Shown in pieces: positions 17,251 to 27,907 of a DNA stretch of 64,000 nucleotides. The number at the start of each line of letters is the position of its first letter. Position 1 is the first letter of the stretch. A program made the position numbers and the translations under genes. Under the pieces are notes generated by a model. It saw only the letters and a list, made by a program, of their open reading frames with translations. It searched no databases and was not told where the DNA came from. The DNA lies in NCBI RefSeq assembly GCF_002208115.1, contig NZ_CP020946.1:2542001-2606000 (forward strand). Reading direction: 5' to 3'. The stretch comes from Bdellovibrio bacteriovorus (GTDB lineage Bacteria; Bdellovibrionota; Bdellovibrionia; Bdellovibrionales; Bdellovibrionaceae).

Positions 17251-17297
17251 GAACCATAGCCAGAAACCTGAGACAGGCTTTCAGCAGGAGGTTTTCC

Positions 17298-18158
17298 ATG
17301 AAACTGCAAATTCAGCACTTCTTTGACAGCGTCACTTCGACGCTGACCTATGTGGTTTATGACCAGGACACACGGGATGCCGTGGTGATTGACCCCGTAT
17401 GGGACTATGATCCGGCATCGGGTAAACTCTCAACAAAATCAATGGATCCGGTGGTGGCGTTTGTGAAAGAGATGAACCTGCATCCTCACTATGTCATGGA
17501 AACCCATGCCCATGCGGATCACCTGTCCAGCTCTCAACTTTTTAAAAACTTCTTCCCGGACATCAAGGTCGCCATCGGCGAACGCATCACCGAAGTGCAA
17601 AAGGTGTTTAAGAAGGTCTTCAATATGAACGACCTGAACACATCCGGTTCTGACTTTGACATCCTGCTAAAAGAAGGCGAAGTCCTGCAGGCGGGATCGT
17701 TGAAAATTAAAACCCTGTTCACACCGGGCCACACTCCGGCGTGCGCGTCTTATCTGATTGAGGATGCGATCTTTACCGGGGATGCGCTGTTTATGCCTGA
17801 TTCCGGCACGGGCCGCTGCGACTTCCCGGCAGGAAGTGCTGAAAATCTTTACGACTCGGTCACTGGAAAAATTTATTCCCTTCCGGAAAACACCCGGATT
17901 TTTGTCGGTCATGACTATCAGCCCAATGGCCGGGCGTTGATGTATCAAACAACCGTCAATGAAGAAAAAAACCAGAACATCCAACTGAAAGGTCACACCC
18001 GCAAGGAAGACTTTGTGAAGTTTCGCCAAGAGCGTGATGCCACGCTGGCAGCCCCTAAACTGCTTCTGCCAAGCATTCAGGTGAATATCCGCGCGGGCCA
18101 GCTTCCGGCGGCGGAGGAAAACGGCACCCGGTATTTGAAGTTACCCCTGCGCCAGTAA
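17298..18158 (+). CDS. Persulfide dioxygenase-like metallo-beta-lactamase-fold hydrolase
   Basis: 286-aa MBL-fold protein. Metal ligands are visible in THAHADHLSS (HxHxDH), GHTPACAS, the Asp of FTGDALFMPDSGTGRCDF and VGHDYQPNGR. The GTGRCDF and GHDYQ patterns are those of ETHE1/Blh-type persulfide dioxygenases, which oxidise glutathione persulfide to sulfite. An AGGAGG ribosome-binding site precedes the ATG. Sulfite made here could leave through the TauE exporter of the divergent unit. The last 18 nt overlap the convergent Crp/Fnr gene. Confidence 0.9.
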   Translation: MKLQIQHFFDSVTSTLTYVVYDQDTRDAVVIDPVWDYDPASGKLSTKSMDPVVAFVKEMNLHPHYVMETHAHADHLSSSQLFKNFFPDIKVAIGERITEVQKVFKKVFNMNDLNTSGSDFDILLKEGEVLQAGSLKIKTLFTPGHTPACASYLIEDAIFTGDALFMPDSGTGRCDFPAGSAENLYDSVTGKIYSLPENTRIFVGHDYQPNGRALMYQTTVNEEKNQNIQLKGHTRKEDFVKFRQERDATLAAPKLLLPSIQVNIRAGQLPAAEENGTRYLKLPLRQ

Positions 18159-18737
18159 TTTCTTTTTGTCGAGAATGATGATTTCCCGCCCACGCTGCTC
18201 AATCAGCCCGTCTTCCACGAAGCGGGCCAGGGTGCGGATCACGGTGGGCGTGGTGGTCCCGCAGAAATCGGCGATCTCTTGCCGGGTCCACGAGTATTCA
18301 GGATGAAGTTCTTTTAAGTACACCACCGCTTCAGCAATACGCGCCGGGGCGTCTTTTTCACTCAACGTCAGTTGCTTGGCCTCGGCCCGGCGCAGTTCAA
18401 TCGCCAAAGTCTCCAAAAGCTTTTCCGCGAGGTCACAGTTGCCCTTCATCTGCTGGCGCATTTCGTTTTTGCTCATAACACGAAGGACGCTGTCATCAAT
18501 CACCGTGGCGGTGGCATGATAGGGTTCATTGGCAAACAGGCTGCGATGTCCAAAGATCTGGCCCTCACGAAACAGGCGCACCAGATGGTCCTTACCCGAC
18601 TCGCCCCACAACCCCAGACCCACCAGGCCTGATTCGACAAAATAAATATTCTGGGGTGTTTCACCAGCACGATACACCACGTCCCCGCGGCGGAAGTTTT
18701 TTGCGACGGCTTGAGAAAACAGATCTTTGAATTCCAT
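18141..18737 (-). CDS. Crp/Fnr-family transcription regulator
   Basis: 198 aa: a cyclic-nucleotide-binding-type beta-roll (FRRGDVVYRAGETPQNIYFV, EGQIFGHRSLF) then a winged helix with recognition segment RQEIADFCGTTTPTVIRTLARF. The Fnr iron-sulfur Cys cluster is absent; the only Cys are near 102 and 159, so a thiol or persulfide sensing mode is conceivable but unproved. Placed beside the sulfur genes, it is the best candidate to bind the two operators. A single half-site GGACATAA lies at 18767-18774 upstream of its own start, allowing autoregulation. Confidence 0.9.
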   Translation of the reverse strand: MEFKDLFSQAVAKNFRRGDVVYRAGETPQNIYFVESGLVGLGLWGESGKDHLVRLFREGQIFGHRSLFANEPYHATATVIDDSVLRVMSKNEMRQQMKGNCDLAEKLLETLAIELRRAEAKQLTLSEKDAPARIAEAVVYLKELHPEYSWTRQEIADFCGTTTPTVIRTLARFVEDGLIEQRGREIIILDKKKLLAQG

Positions 18738-18775
18738 ACTGTCATTAAATCACAAAACCGGGTTTTGGACATAAA

Positions 18776-18805
18776 AAAAGCCGGGCTGTTTCCAACCCGG
18801 CTTTT
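18776..18805 (-). terminator. Rho-independent terminator after dnaK
   Basis: Perfect AAAAGCCGGG / CCCGGCTTTT stem with a 10-nt loop and a T-run on the minus strand, 21 bp after the dnaK stop and before the Crp/Fnr gene. Confidence 0.9.
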
Positions 18806-18826
18806 AGTTTCAGGAATGACCCCTGA

Positions 18827-20740
18827 TTAGTTTACGTCTTTGTAGTCAGCGTCGATCACATCGTCGCCGCCTTTATTCGCAGAAGCATCGCCGCCGTCAG
18901 CTGCGTCAGCCTGCTGACCTTCAGCACCTGGCTGAGCCCCTTGCTTTTTGTAAAGCTCGGAAGTCAGTTTGTGCGTCAGGTTCTGAAGTCTTTCGAAGGC
19001 CCCTTTCAACTCATCGCCAGAGGCAGACTTGTTTTCAAGGATCTTCTTGGCTTCAGCAACCGCTTCGTTCGCAGACTTCACTTCAGATTCTGGCAACTGA
19101 GCACCGGAATCCTTGATCAGTTTTTCAGTCTGATAAACCAGGTTGTCGAGGTTGTTTCTTTGTGTTGCCGCCTCGGCCTTGCGTTTATCTTCCTCTGCGT
19201 GACCTTCAGCGTCCGCGACCGCACGTTTGATCTCGTCCTCAGACATACCGGACTGAGCCGTGATCTTGATCTGCTGGGACTTGCCGGAAGACATGTCTTT
19301 AGCAGATACGTGCAAGATACCGTTGGCGTCGATGTCGAATGTCACTTCAACTTGCGGAACACCACGTGGAGCTGGTGGGATGCCTACCAGTTCGAAACGG
19401 CCCAGCGTTTTGTTATCGCCAGCCATTTTACGCTCACCCTGAAGGACGTGGATGTCCACAGCAGGTTGATTGTCAGCGGCAGTCGAGAACACCTGGGATT
19501 TCTTGGAAGGAATCGCCGTGTTTCTTTCGATCAAAGTCGTCATCACGCCACCCAAGGTCTCAATACCCAGGCTTAGTGGAGTCACGTCCAGCAGAAGGAC
19601 GTCTTTCACGTCACCCGCAAGAACGCCACCCTGAACTGCGGCACCGATCGCCACAACTTCATCCGGATTCACAGAGCGGTTTGGCTCTTTACCGAAGAAG
19701 TCTTTAACGGCTTTCTGGATCGCAGGGATACGAGTGGAACCACCCACCAGGACAACCTCGTCGATTTCAGAAGCTTTCAAACCGGAATCGGCCAAAGCTT
19801 TACGGCAAGGTTCCATAGAGCGTTTCACAAGATCTTCAGTCATCTGGTCAAACTTCGCGCGAGACAGACGAGTCTGCAAGTGCTTAGGACCGGACTGGTC
19901 CGCCGTGATGAACGGAAGATTGATTTCTGTTTCCTGAGCGGAAGAAAGTTCGATCTTCGCTTTTTCAGCCGCCTCTTTCAGACGCTGCAAAGCCATTTTG
20001 TCGTTCTTAAGATCAATACCCTGATCTTTTTTGAACTCCGTAATCAACCACTCAAGGATCACTGTATCGAAGTTATCACCACCCAGGTGAGTGTCACCGT
20101 TGGTTGCGCGAACTTCAACAACACCATCACCCACTTCAAGGATGGAAACGTCGAACGTACCACCACCGAAGTCGTAGATAACGATTTTTTCGTCTTTCTT
20201 TTTATCCATGCCGTAGGCCAATGCCGCCGCTGTCGGCTCATTGATGATACGTTTTACTTCCAAACCAGCGATACGACCGGCGTCTTTTGTCGCCTGTCTT
20301 TGCGCATCGTTGAAGTAAGCTGGAACGGTGACAACCGCTTCTGTTACGGGTTCACCCAAATAGTCTTCTGCCACTTTTTTCAGCTTCGCAAGAACCGCAG
20401 CACCGATCTCTTCTGGAGAAGCGGTTTTGCCCTGAACCTTGAACGCACAGTCATTGCCTTTGGCAACAACAGTGTAAGGAACCAGTTTGATCTCTTCTTG
20501 AATCTCTTCAAATCTGCGGCCGATGAAACGTTTCGCAGAATAGATCGTGTTCTCAGGATTGGTTACAGCCTGACGTTTGGCAATTTGGCCAACCAAGCGG
20601 TCACCATCTTTGGTGTACGCGACAACTGAAGGAGTGGTACGAGCGCCCTCTTCGTTCACGAGTACTTTAGGCTCTCCGCCTTCCATAATCGCGACGCATG
20701 AGTTCGTCGTTCCTAAGTCGATACCAATAATTTTACCCAT
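18827..20740 (-). CDS. dnaK: Chaperone DnaK (Hsp70)
   Basis: 637-aa Hsp70. Nucleotide-binding signatures [30 protein letters not shown] and [14 protein letters not shown] are present, followed by the substrate-binding domain, a helical lid and a Gly/Asp-rich tail ending [12 protein letters not shown]. It folds proteins with DnaJ and GrpE. AAGGAG precedes the ATG. A TTGACG element about 60 bp upstream on the minus strand (near 20807) may be a -35. dnaJ lies upstream, reversed from the usual dnaK-dnaJ order. Confidence 0.98.
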   Translation of the reverse strand: MGKIIGIDLGTTNSCVAIMEGGEPKVLVNEEGARTTPSVVAYTKDGDRLVGQIAKRQAVTNPENTIYSAKRFIGRRFEEIQEEIKLVPYTVVAKGNDCAFKVQGKTASPEEIGAAVLAKLKKVAEDYLGEPVTEAVVTVPAYFNDAQRQATKDAGRIAGLEVKRIINEPTAAALAYGMDKKKDEKIVIYDFGGGTFDVSILEVGDGVVEVRATNGDTHLGGDNFDTVILEWLITEFKKDQGIDLKNDKMALQRLKEAAEKAKIELSSAQETEINLPFITADQSGPKHLQTRLSRAKFDQMTEDLVKRSMEPCRKALADSGLKASEIDEVVLVGGSTRIPAIQKAVKDFFGKEPNRSVNPDEVVAIGAAVQGGVLAGDVKDVLLLDVTPLSLGIETLGGVMTTLIERNTAIPSKKSQVFSTAADNQPAVDIHVLQGERKMAGDNKTLGRFELVGIPPAPRGVPQVEVTFDIDANGILHVSAKDMSSGKSQQIKITAQSGMSEDEIKRAVADAEGHAEEDKRKAEAATQRNNLDNLVYQTEKLIKDSGAQLPESEVKSANEAVAEAKKILENKSASGDELKGAFERLQNLTHKLTSELYKKQGAQPGAEGQQADAADGGDASANKGGDDVIDADYKDVN

Positions 20741-20950
20741 ACCTAAATCTCCTTAAAATTAGCTGTTTTCAGCAATTTAAATGTGTGTCCGACCCTGATT
20801 TCGTCAAGCCGGTGGGCTCACTTTTTTATGACAATTATTTAACGAATAATTTCAATATCTTACAGGGTTTTAACTCGTGTTATGAGGCAGCTGAAGGCAT
20901 GATGTGACCTCGCTCCTCTCTTAAAACAAAACAAAAACAAGACCCCTCTA

Positions 20951-20981
20951 GGCCCTGGCGTAACCCTTCTGCGCCGGGGCC
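20951..20981 (-). terminator. Probable terminator between dnaJ and dnaK
   Basis: GGCCCTGGCG and CGCCGGGGCC pair at 9 of 10 positions across an 11-nt loop, 19 bp after the dnaJ stop. The minus-strand T-run begins only after a short GC stretch, so termination may be partial. It suggests dnaK has its own promoter in the 259-bp gap. Confidence 0.55.
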
Positions 20982-20999
20982 GCAATTTTTTGCGGGATC

Positions 21000-22115
21000 C
21001 TATTTCTTCTTGCCGAAGAAGCCACCTTCCGAGGTCACATTCAGACCGCGTGCCTTAGCAATTTCTCGCAAAAGCTTCTCTTCGTCTTTATGTAATTTTT
21101 CCGGGAACTGCACGTTCACAGTGAAGTAGATATCACCGCGGCGGTTGCCTCTGAGCGAAGGCAATCCTTCACCCGCAAGTTTCACGTTGTCACCATGGTG
21201 AGTGCCTTTAGGGACTTCCAGTTTGGCTTTGCCTGTGACGGTCGGCACTTCGATTTCTGCACCCAGAAGCATCTGCACGTAAGGCAGTGACAGCTCGGCG
21301 AAAAGATCTTCGTTGCGACGTTCGAAGTTGTTGTGTTGTTTAACGCGGATTTCAACATACAGGTCACCCGGAGGCCCCCCCATGTAACCGCCCTCACCTT
21401 CCGTCGCCACACGCAGACGTGTGCCCGTGTCCACCCCTGCCGGGATGTTCAGACGGATCTTGCGGTGTTCAGCCACGCGGCCTTTGCCTTTGCACGGCTT
21501 GCATGGATTTTTGATCACTGTGCCCTGACCATGACAGGTTGGGCATGTGGATGCCATCGCGAAAAAGCCCTGCTGGCGCACGACCTGGCCGGAACCTCCA
21601 CACGTGCCGCAAGTGCTGACTTGCGAGCCTTTTTCGGCGCCGGTGCCTTTGCACTCTTCACAGTTTTTGTCGGTATCAAATTCGATTTCTTTTTCAATGC
21701 CCGTGATAACGTCTTTCAACGTGATCTCGGTCACGTAGCGCAAATCAGAGCCGCGGCGCGGTTCATTGCGGTTTCTGCGCTGTCTTTGCTGGCCGCCCAT
21801 GCCACCACCAAAGAAGTCGCCAAAGATATCCCCGAAGTGCGAGAAGATGTCTTCTGCATCCGTGAAGCCACCACCGCCACCACCACGAGTGAAGGCGTCA
21901 TGACCAAAACGATCGTACTGCGCGCGTTTTTGTGCGTCGCTCAGAACTTCATAAGCCCCTGCAGCTTCCTTGAACTTTTCCTCGGCCTCTTTGTTGCCGG
22001 GGTTTTTGTCCGGATGGAACTGCATCGCCAGTTTGCGATAAGCTTTTTTGATGGTGTCCTGATCAGCGCCTTTTTCGACGCCCAGAATTTCGTAGTAATC
22101 TCTTTTGCCAGCCAT
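21000..22115 (-). CDS. dnaJ: Chaperone DnaJ (Hsp40)
   Basis: 371-aa class A J-protein. The J-domain has the HPD triad in FHPDKNPGN near residue 34, a Gly/Phe region (FGGGMGG) follows, and four CxxCxGxG zinc repeats are seen ([32 protein letters not shown]) before the C-terminal substrate-binding beta domains. It activates DnaK ATPase and delivers clients. Length is normal for the class. Confidence 0.98.
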   Translation of the reverse strand: MAGKRDYYEILGVEKGADQDTIKKAYRKLAMQFHPDKNPGNKEAEEKFKEAAGAYEVLSDAQKRAQYDRFGHDAFTRGGGGGGFTDAEDIFSHFGDIFGDFFGGGMGGQQRQRRNRNEPRRGSDLRYVTEITLKDVITGIEKEIEFDTDKNCEECKGTGAEKGSQVSTCGTCGGSGQVVRQQGFFAMASTCPTCHGQGTVIKNPCKPCKGKGRVAEHRKIRLNIPAGVDTGTRLRVATEGEGGYMGGPPGDLYVEIRVKQHNNFERRNEDLFAELSLPYVQMLLGAEIEVPTVTGKAKLEVPKGTHHGDNVKLAGEGLPSLRGNRRGDIYFTVNVQFPEKLHKDEEKLLREIAKARGLNVTSEGGFFGKKK

Positions 22116-22228
22116 AGTTTATGGAACCTAACGTTGTGCGCTATTTTTCGTGATGAATATGACAAAATAGGGTGTCAAAACCACGCCCGTCAAGGCTTCC
22201 TCGAAAAAACCTTGTGCGACACGGCCCC

Positions 22229-22307
22229 GGGGAGGGCTTCCCTGCTGCCCGCTTCGGACAGTCCTCGCTTCGCTGCGGAACTTGCAGGCAGCAGGGAAGC
22301 CCTCTCC
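22229..22307. repeat. Long intergenic inverted repeat
   Basis: Arms at 22229-22249 and 22287-22307 are reverse complements at 20 of 21 positions (core GGGCTTCCCTGCTGCC), with a 37-bp loop. It lies in the 297-bp gap between dnaJ and the small Cys-rich gene, about 110 bp from either. No T-run follows, so it is not a simple terminator. Apart from this I see only the ribosome-binding site GGGAGGTGGT before 22413 in this gap. Confidence 0.8.
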
Positions 22308-22412
22308 GTGAGCTGACGGTGGCTTTTCGGGTGCGCATAGCGTCTAAGGGCGGAGATAGGGTTAACTAAAGAATGTTTACATTATTCCGATGAGTACTAC
22401 TCGGGAGGTGGT

Positions 22413-22655
22413 ATGCGTGGGGTGATACTGATTTTTACTTTGATCTTTGGCGTTTGTTCTATCAGTTCTGCACAGATGGCTTCGTCTTCTTCGACTGTTT
22501 TCAATATCGCGAAACTTACTGAAGCTCAACCGTTGAGGTCTCCGGCTCAGCACTGCTGCAAGATCTGCAGAAAAGGGAAAGCTTGTGGAGATTCATGTAT
22601 TGCCAATTACAAAACCTGCCACGTTGGGCCAGGCTGTGCTTGCGATAGTCGCTGA
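22413..22655 (+). CDS. Small exported Cys-rich protein
   Basis: 80 aa with a signal peptide cleaved near residue 20 (ISSAQ). The C-terminal 35 residues have HCCKICRKGKACGDSCI and then CHVGPGCACDS, nine Cys in a spacing I have seen in small exported proteins of diverse bacteria and some eukaryotes. The pattern suggests disulfides or metal binding. GGGAGGTGGT precedes the ATG. Function unknown. It ends 1 nt before the convergent TPR gene. Confidence 0.8.
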   Translation: MRGVILIFTLIFGVCSISSAQMASSSSTVFNIAKLTEAQPLRSPAQHCCKICRKGKACGDSCIANYKTCHVGPGCACDSR

Positions 22656-22656
22656 A

Positions 22657-23355
22657 TTATTTGGTTGGTTTTGCCTTCTTCATGGATTCGATTTTATCCT
22701 GAAGGCGCTTGATCAGAACCGGATCTTGCTCGGTGTTGATCATGTCCTGAAGGACAGACTCTGCAAGCTCTAGATTGCCTGCATCTGAATACAAACGACC
22801 GGCTAGAGTAAGAAACCAAGGAGGGCCGCCATTCTTCCCTGCTTGAACCAAAAGATCGGCTGCTCTTTTATTGTCTTTTACTTCATACATGTAATGATAA
22901 GCTGCACGATAGGCAATTGGCCAATCTTGGGGAAGCTCCTTAACCCCTTTCTCAAAAATCTTGGTAGCGCCGTCGATATCACTAATAATAACTGTTAGAG
23001 CCAATCCACCAGCCGCATAGGCAATTCGGAACTTCGGAGACAACTCAGTTATAGTATCGAGCATCTTGTACAACCAAGAGTCTCCCACACAAATATTTTC
23101 CCCGACACTTTTTTCACAATAATCCAGATCCTGAATCGTTCGTATCCATAGCACATCGGCGATCACTTCAGAATATCCGAAAGACATCCGCTCAAGCATC
23201 GGCGGCGGGGCAATGTAAGCACCTTGATTTAGAGATTGAGGCGGAAAATTCCGCAAAGAAATCACAAGAAGAGAAAAAGAAAAGATCCCAAGCACAAGAC
23301 TTGGGATCTTCCTAAAAGACAAAAAAGAATACTTCGTAGAATTACAAGATACCAT
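22657..23355 (-). CDS. Membrane-anchored TPR-like protein downstream of the pilin
   Basis: About 232 aa. One N-terminal membrane segment (IPSLVLGIFSFSLLVISL), then helical repeats of TPR character (near WPIAYRAAYHYMYEVKDNKRAADLLVQAG and LAGRLYSDAGNLELAESVLQDM). The start is uncertain: ATG 23355 overlaps the pilin stop by 14 nt, and 23385 or 23406 are alternatives. Overlap with pilA implies a shared transcript and a link to pilus assembly or secretion, which is inference. Confidence 0.78.
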   Translation of the reverse strand: MVSCNSTKYSFLSFRKIPSLVLGIFSFSLLVISLRNFPPQSLNQGAYIAPPPMLERMSFGYSEVIADVLWIRTIQDLDYCEKSVGENICVGDSWLYKMLDTITELSPKFRIAYAAGGLALTVIISDIDGATKIFEKGVKELPQDWPIAYRAAYHYMYEVKDNKRAADLLVQAGKNGGPPWFLTLAGRLYSDAGNLELAESVLQDMINTEQDPVLIKRLQDKIESMKKAKPTK

Positions 23356-23956
23356 TTCTAGTATTTCTAATAACTTTAGAGTCATCAATGGACCAGTGGT
23401 CTTCACCTACAGCACCCGATTGAATTACTGCAGCAGCTCCAGCTCGGAACGTTGCTGCTGCCGTCGTACAAGCCGCAGGATGAGCAGAGCCACCACCTGC
23501 TGTACAGATACCTGCTGCGATATCAGGGTTATTCGCCCCAGTCGCTCCACGCAATACTGTACAACCATTTTGGAAGGCACCATTTACTCCGCAATAAGCA
23601 GCAGCACCAGCACCAGCGGCTTTAAAGTTGGCATTGGTAATTGTTGTATTGAAACCATTACCGGCATTCGCAATTGTACCAGCAGCATTGAATCCGATAT
23701 TATATCTCAACTGCCCTTCTGGAGTGTAAGCAACCGCAGAGAAACGGCTATCAAACGTATTGTATTCAGCATAGAAAGCCTTCTCTGCAGTGTAAAGAGA
23801 AGACAAATTTGTCTTCGCCTCAGACTGACGAGCTTTCGCCATGTACTTGTTGATAGACGGAATGGCGATGGACGCCAGGATACCAATGATCGCAACAACG
23901 ACCATCAACTCTACAAGCGAGAAACCGCTTTGAGATTTTCTTTTAACTGAAAACAT
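23342..23956 (-). CDS. pilA: Type IV pilus major pilin
   Basis: 204-aa prepilin. A short leader MFSVKRKSQSG is cleaved before Phe12 by PilD-type peptidase; the mature FSLVELMVVVAIIGILASIA helix has the conserved Glu5. The globular part is Ala/Gly-rich with Cys residues (YCGVNGAFQNGC, GICTAGG) for disulfides. In B. bacteriovorus the major pilin is needed for prey entry. GGAGG lies 8 nt before the ATG, and a TTGACA element lies about 50 bp upstream on the minus strand. Divergent from clpS. Confidence 0.95.
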   Translation of the reverse strand: MFSVKRKSQSGFSLVELMVVVAIIGILASIAIPSINKYMAKARQSEAKTNLSSLYTAEKAFYAEYNTFDSRFSAVAYTPEGQLRYNIGFNAAGTIANAGNGFNTTITNANFKAAGAGAAAYCGVNGAFQNGCTVLRGATGANNPDIAAGICTAGGGSAHPAACTTAAATFRAGAAAVIQSGAVGEDHWSIDDSKVIRNTRNGIL

Positions 23957-24180
23957 TTAAAGACCTCCATGGTTCTTTTACTAACTGTTTACCCACATAA
24001 GTGTGTCAAAAGTGAATTGTTATTGCAAGGTCCTGTCTCGAATAAGACTGGGTAATTTGTTTCATGTTTATTATGTAAGGGACACGCAGTACTCTCGACC
24101 TATAGCCAGCTTTTTTCACTCTGCTAGACTTGCCAGACACGAAAGAGTGCTCAAATTGAGTCATAAGGTAGAATAAACAC

Positions 24181-24525
24181 ATGGGTAACAATAAAAAAGA
24201 CAGCAACAGCAACTATCCTTTTGCATCTCCCGAGGGGGAAGCGGGCGTCCAGCTTGTCCCAAAACTAGACACTCCGAAGATGTACAAGGTGATCCTACTC
24301 AACGATGACTACACGCCCATGGACTTTGTCGTCCTTGTATTGCGTCGCTTTTTTGCGAAAACAGAAGAGCAAGCCACTGAAATAATGTTAGATGTTCATA
24401 AGAAGGGTGCAGGTGTCGCAGGGGTTTTCAGCCTTGAGATTGCCGAGATGAAGGTGATGCAGGTCAACCAATTCGCGCAACTCAATCAGTACCCCCTAAA
24501 GAGCACACTGGAGGAGGAAGCATGA
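24181..24525 (+). CDS. clpS: ClpAP adaptor ClpS
   Basis: 114 aa. Adaptor that brings N-degron substrates to ClpAP. Family sequence [17 protein letters not shown] and the [18 protein letters not shown] segment hold the N-degron pocket (Asn, Asp and the Met/His region). A flexible N-terminal tail of about 30 residues precedes it. Stop and clpA start overlap (24522-24525), so the two are coupled. Confidence 0.97.
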   Translation: MGNNKKDSNSNYPFASPEGEAGVQLVPKLDTPKMYKVILLNDDYTPMDFVVLVLRRFFAKTEEQATEIMLDVHKKGAGVAGVFSLEIAEMKVMQVNQFAQLNQYPLKSTLEEEA

Positions 24526-26852
24526 TGAGCCGAGAACTTGAGCGCAAGCTCGCCGAAGCCACGGAACTCGCCAAACGCAACCGACACGAATTTGTGACTC
24601 TGGAGCACATACTCCTCATCCTGTCCGAATCCCCCGTGATGGTGGAAATTCTGGAAGCCTGTGCAGTCAATGTGCAGAAACTAAAACAGGATCTGCGCGA
24701 TCACCTGAAGGTCGGCATCCCCCAAATTACCGATGAACAATTGGGATCCTATGGAGGCTTTGAATCCTGGACCCCTGAGTTCACCCTCGCCTGCCATCGA
24801 CTGATTCAGCGTGCGGCAATTCAAATGAAAAGCGCTGGACGCAATCAGATTTCCGAAGGAAGCCTGTTGGTGTCTTTGTTCTATGAACAAGATTCCCACG
24901 CCGCTTTTGCACTGGCTCGCCAAGGGTTGACCCAGTTTGACATCATCAACTTTATCTCTCACGGGATCACCAAAGACGGGAAAGATCACGACATCCCTTC
25001 GGCCTCCGCACCAAGATCAGCAGAATACCAAGCTGAAGGCGCAGATGAAACCCGCGGCTCCCCGCTTGAAAGTTTCTGCGTGAACTTGAACGAACGCGCC
25101 AAACAAGGAAAGTTAGACCCTTTGATTGGCCGTGAGGACATCATTGAAAGAACCATTCAGGTCCTTTGCCGTCGCACCAAAAACAATCCGCTTTTGATCG
25201 GTGAACCCGGCGTGGGTAAAACCGCGATCGCGGAAGGTTTGGCGCAAAAAATCGTGCAAAACCAAGTTCCTGAAAAACTGAAAAATGCCGTTATTTACTC
25301 TTTGGATCTGGGCGGCCTGCTTGCGGGCACCAAATTCCGTGGGGATTTCGAAGGACGCCTGAAAGCCGTCGTCAAAGAAATCGAAAAACACCCGAACGCC
25401 ATCTTGTTCATCGATGAGATCCACACAATTGTGGGTGCCGGTGCGACCAGTGGGGGTTCGATGGATGCTTCGAATCTTTTGAAGCCCGCCTTGGCCAGCG
25501 GAGATATCAGCTGTATTGGCTCCACCACCCACACGGAATACCGCCAGTACTTTGAAAAGGACCGCGCGCTGAATCGCCGATTCCAAAAAATCGACATCCA
25601 CGAACCGTCCAAAGAAGACTGCGTGAAAATCCTTAAAGGCTTGCGCAAATCCTATGAAGAGTTCCACCAGGTCTCTTACTCGGATGAAGCCATTCAGGCT
25701 TCTGTGGAACTTTCCCAGAAGCATATTCACGGAAAACTGCTTCCTGACAAAGCCATCGATGTTCTGGACGAAGCCGGGGCTTACTTCCGCCTGAAGTATG
25801 AAAATGCGGAAGACATCAAAATTGGCGTCCCAGAAATCGAAGAAGTCATTGCCAAAATGACCGGCCTTCCGGTGGCAAGCATTTCTTCCAGTGAAAAAAC
25901 GCAGTTGCGTGATCTGGATAAAAAACTGAAAGCCCTTATCTTTGGTCAGGACGAAGCCATCGACCGCCTGGTCGCGAACATCAAGTACGCGCGCAGCGGC
26001 CTGGGCCGTCCGAACAAACCTATCGGAAGCTTCCTGTTCACCGGCCCTACGGGTGTCGGTAAAACGGAAGTCTGCCGACAGCTCGCGACCATCATGGGTG
26101 TTCACTTTGAACGCTTTGACATGAGTGAGTACATGGAAAAGCACGCCGTCGCCCGTATGGTCGGCGCGCCTCCGGGATACGTGGGGTATGAAGAAGGTGG
26201 TTTGTTGACGGAAGCCGTGAACAAACATCCTTATTGTGTTCTGTTGCTGGACGAAATTGAAAAAGCGCACCCGGACATCACCAATATTTTGTTGCAAGTG
26301 ATGGATGCGGGTCGCTTGACCGACAGCAATGGTCGCGTGGCTGACTTCAAGAACGTGGTTCTGGTGATGACTTCCAACGCCGGCGCCCTTGAAACATCCC
26401 GCGGCACCATTGGTTTGATCGATGAAAACCGTGGGTCTTTGTCCATGGATGCGATCAAAAAAGCGTTTGCGCCAGAATTCATCAACCGCCTGGATGCCGT
26501 GGTGGCCTTCCGCGATCTTTCTGAAGATATGGTCATCCGTATCACTCAGAAATTTGTGGACGAGCTGAAAATGACTTTGCTTGAGAAAAAAGTGGAACTG
26601 AACGTTTCTCAAGATGTGATTAAGTGGCTAATGAAAAAGGGCTATGACAAGGTTTACGGAGCGCGTCCTTTGGCTCGTTGCGTGGACGAAAATCTGAAGA
26701 AAGCCTTGGTGGACGAACTTCTTTTCGGCCGTCTTGTTGACGGTGGACGCGTAAGTGTTGAACTCGAAAAGGATTTGCTCAAGTTCCATTTTAGCACCAC
26801 CCCCACTGGCGGAAGCGGTCAAAAAAATCAAAAACAACCTGTCACAACGTGA
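24522..26852 (+). CDS. clpA: ATP-dependent Clp protease ATPase ClpA
   Basis: 776-aa Hsp100 unfoldase. N-terminal Clp repeat domain ([20 protein letters not shown]), first AAA+ module with Walker A GEPGVGKT near residue 227 and Walker B VLFIDE-like ILFIDEIHT, second module GPTGVGKTE near 510 and the C-terminal IGL-type loop GTIGLI for ClpP contact. No ClpB-like long middle domain. clpP is not in the window. Confidence 0.97.
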   Translation: MMSRELERKLAEATELAKRNRHEFVTLEHILLILSESPVMVEILEACAVNVQKLKQDLRDHLKVGIPQITDEQLGSYGGFESWTPEFTLACHRLIQRAAIQMKSAGRNQISEGSLLVSLFYEQDSHAAFALARQGLTQFDIINFISHGITKDGKDHDIPSASAPRSAEYQAEGADETRGSPLESFCVNLNERAKQGKLDPLIGREDIIERTIQVLCRRTKNNPLLIGEPGVGKTAIAEGLAQKIVQNQVPEKLKNAVIYSLDLGGLLAGTKFRGDFEGRLKAVVKEIEKHPNAILFIDEIHTIVGAGATSGGSMDASNLLKPALASGDISCIGSTTHTEYRQYFEKDRALNRRFQKIDIHEPSKEDCVKILKGLRKSYEEFHQVSYSDEAIQASVELSQKHIHGKLLPDKAIDVLDEAGAYFRLKYENAEDIKIGVPEIEEVIAKMTGLPVASISSSEKTQLRDLDKKLKALIFGQDEAIDRLVANIKYARSGLGRPNKPIGSFLFTGPTGVGKTEVCRQLATIMGVHFERFDMSEYMEKHAVARMVGAPPGYVGYEEGGLLTEAVNKHPYCVLLLDEIEKAHPDITNILLQVMDAGRLTDSNGRVADFKNVVLVMTSNAGALETSRGTIGLIDENRGSLSMDAIKKAFAPEFINRLDAVVAFRDLSEDMVIRITQKFVDELKMTLLEKKVELNVSQDVIKWLMKKGYDKVYGARPLARCVDENLKKALVDELLFGRLVDGGRVSVELEKDLLKFHFSTTPTGGSGQKNQKQPVTT

Positions 26853-26911
26853 TGGCATTGACATTCCTTTTAGAGTTATCATTATTAAATGACTCTAGAA
26901 GGAGTGCATAA

Positions 26912-27808
26912 ATGGCATTTTTGAAACGTATTGGTCTATTTGTTCTAACGAACGTCCTTGTGATCGTCACGATCGGGATTGTTTGGTCTATCGTCAGCCG
27001 CTTTCTGGGCATGGCGGGACTTAACTCTTATATTCCGTTCCTGATGGCCTTCTGTGCCGTTTGGGGTATGGGTGGCGCGTTCATCTCCCTGTTCATGTCC
27101 AAGTGGATGGCGAAGATGTTCCATGGCGTGAAAATTATCGACGCCAACAATCCAAATCCGGAACTGCGCAACTTGGTAAACAAAGTTCATGAGTTCGCTA
27201 GACGCGCTCAGCTTCCTAAAATGCCAGAGGTTGGTATCTACGAATCCGTGGACATCAACGCTTTCGCGACAGGTCCTTCCAAAAAGAATTCTCTGGTTGC
27301 AGTTTCCACCGGACTTTTGCAGAGAATGAATGAAAAAGAAGTCGACGGCGTTCTGGCGCACGAAGTGGCCCACATCGCCAACGGTGACATGGTGACCATG
27401 ACTCTGATCCAGGGTATCGTGAATGCCTTTGCGATGTTCTTCTCCCGAATCCTGGCCGGCCTTGTGGCTGCCAACGTGGACGAGAAATACCGTGAGATCG
27501 TGCGCTTTGCCGTGACGATCCTGGGCGATATCGCCTTCACAATGCTGGGTTCTATCGTGGTGAACTACTTCTCCCGTCAGCGCGAATTCCGTGCGGATGC
27601 CGGTGGTGCGAAGTATTCCTCCCGCGACAGCATGGTCGCAGCTTTGCAAAAACTGCGCTCGGTGTATGATCTGCCAATTCCACCGGAAGAAGGTCAGACT
27701 GCGACTTTGATGATTTCCAACCGCGACAAAGGTGGAATCGCCAAATTGTTCATGACTCACCCTCCTCTGGAAGTTCGCATCGAAGCTCTTCAGCGCGGTC
27801 GCTTCTAA
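26912..27808 (+). CDS. htpX: Membrane zinc protease HtpX
   Basis: 298 aa. M48 family endoprotease of the inner membrane that removes damaged membrane proteins. Two N-terminal membrane segments, zinc motif HEVAHIANGD near residue 148, two further hydrophobic segments and the third ligand Glu in REFRADAGGA. AGAAGGAG precedes the ATG. Monocistronic spacing of 59 bp after clpA. Confidence 0.95.
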   Translation: MAFLKRIGLFVLTNVLVIVTIGIVWSIVSRFLGMAGLNSYIPFLMAFCAVWGMGGAFISLFMSKWMAKMFHGVKIIDANNPNPELRNLVNKVHEFARRAQLPKMPEVGIYESVDINAFATGPSKKNSLVAVSTGLLQRMNEKEVDGVLAHEVAHIANGDMVTMTLIQGIVNAFAMFFSRILAGLVAANVDEKYREIVRFAVTILGDIAFTMLGSIVVNYFSRQREFRADAGGAKYSSRDSMVAALQKLRSVYDLPIPPEEGQTATLMISNRDKGGIAKLFMTHPPLEVRIEALQRGRF

Positions 27809-27907
27809 GACGACCTGCAAGACCGCGCGCAGCGGAAAGCCAACTTTAGAATGGCTTTCCGCCCTGCGGGGTTGTTTCTTCCTCTGAATGGGCATACCCT
27901 TACTGGT

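Noticed and set aside
25113-26612. 499-codon open frame antisense to clpA
   Set aside because: Shadow of a well-supported ClpA frame; no start signal or family.
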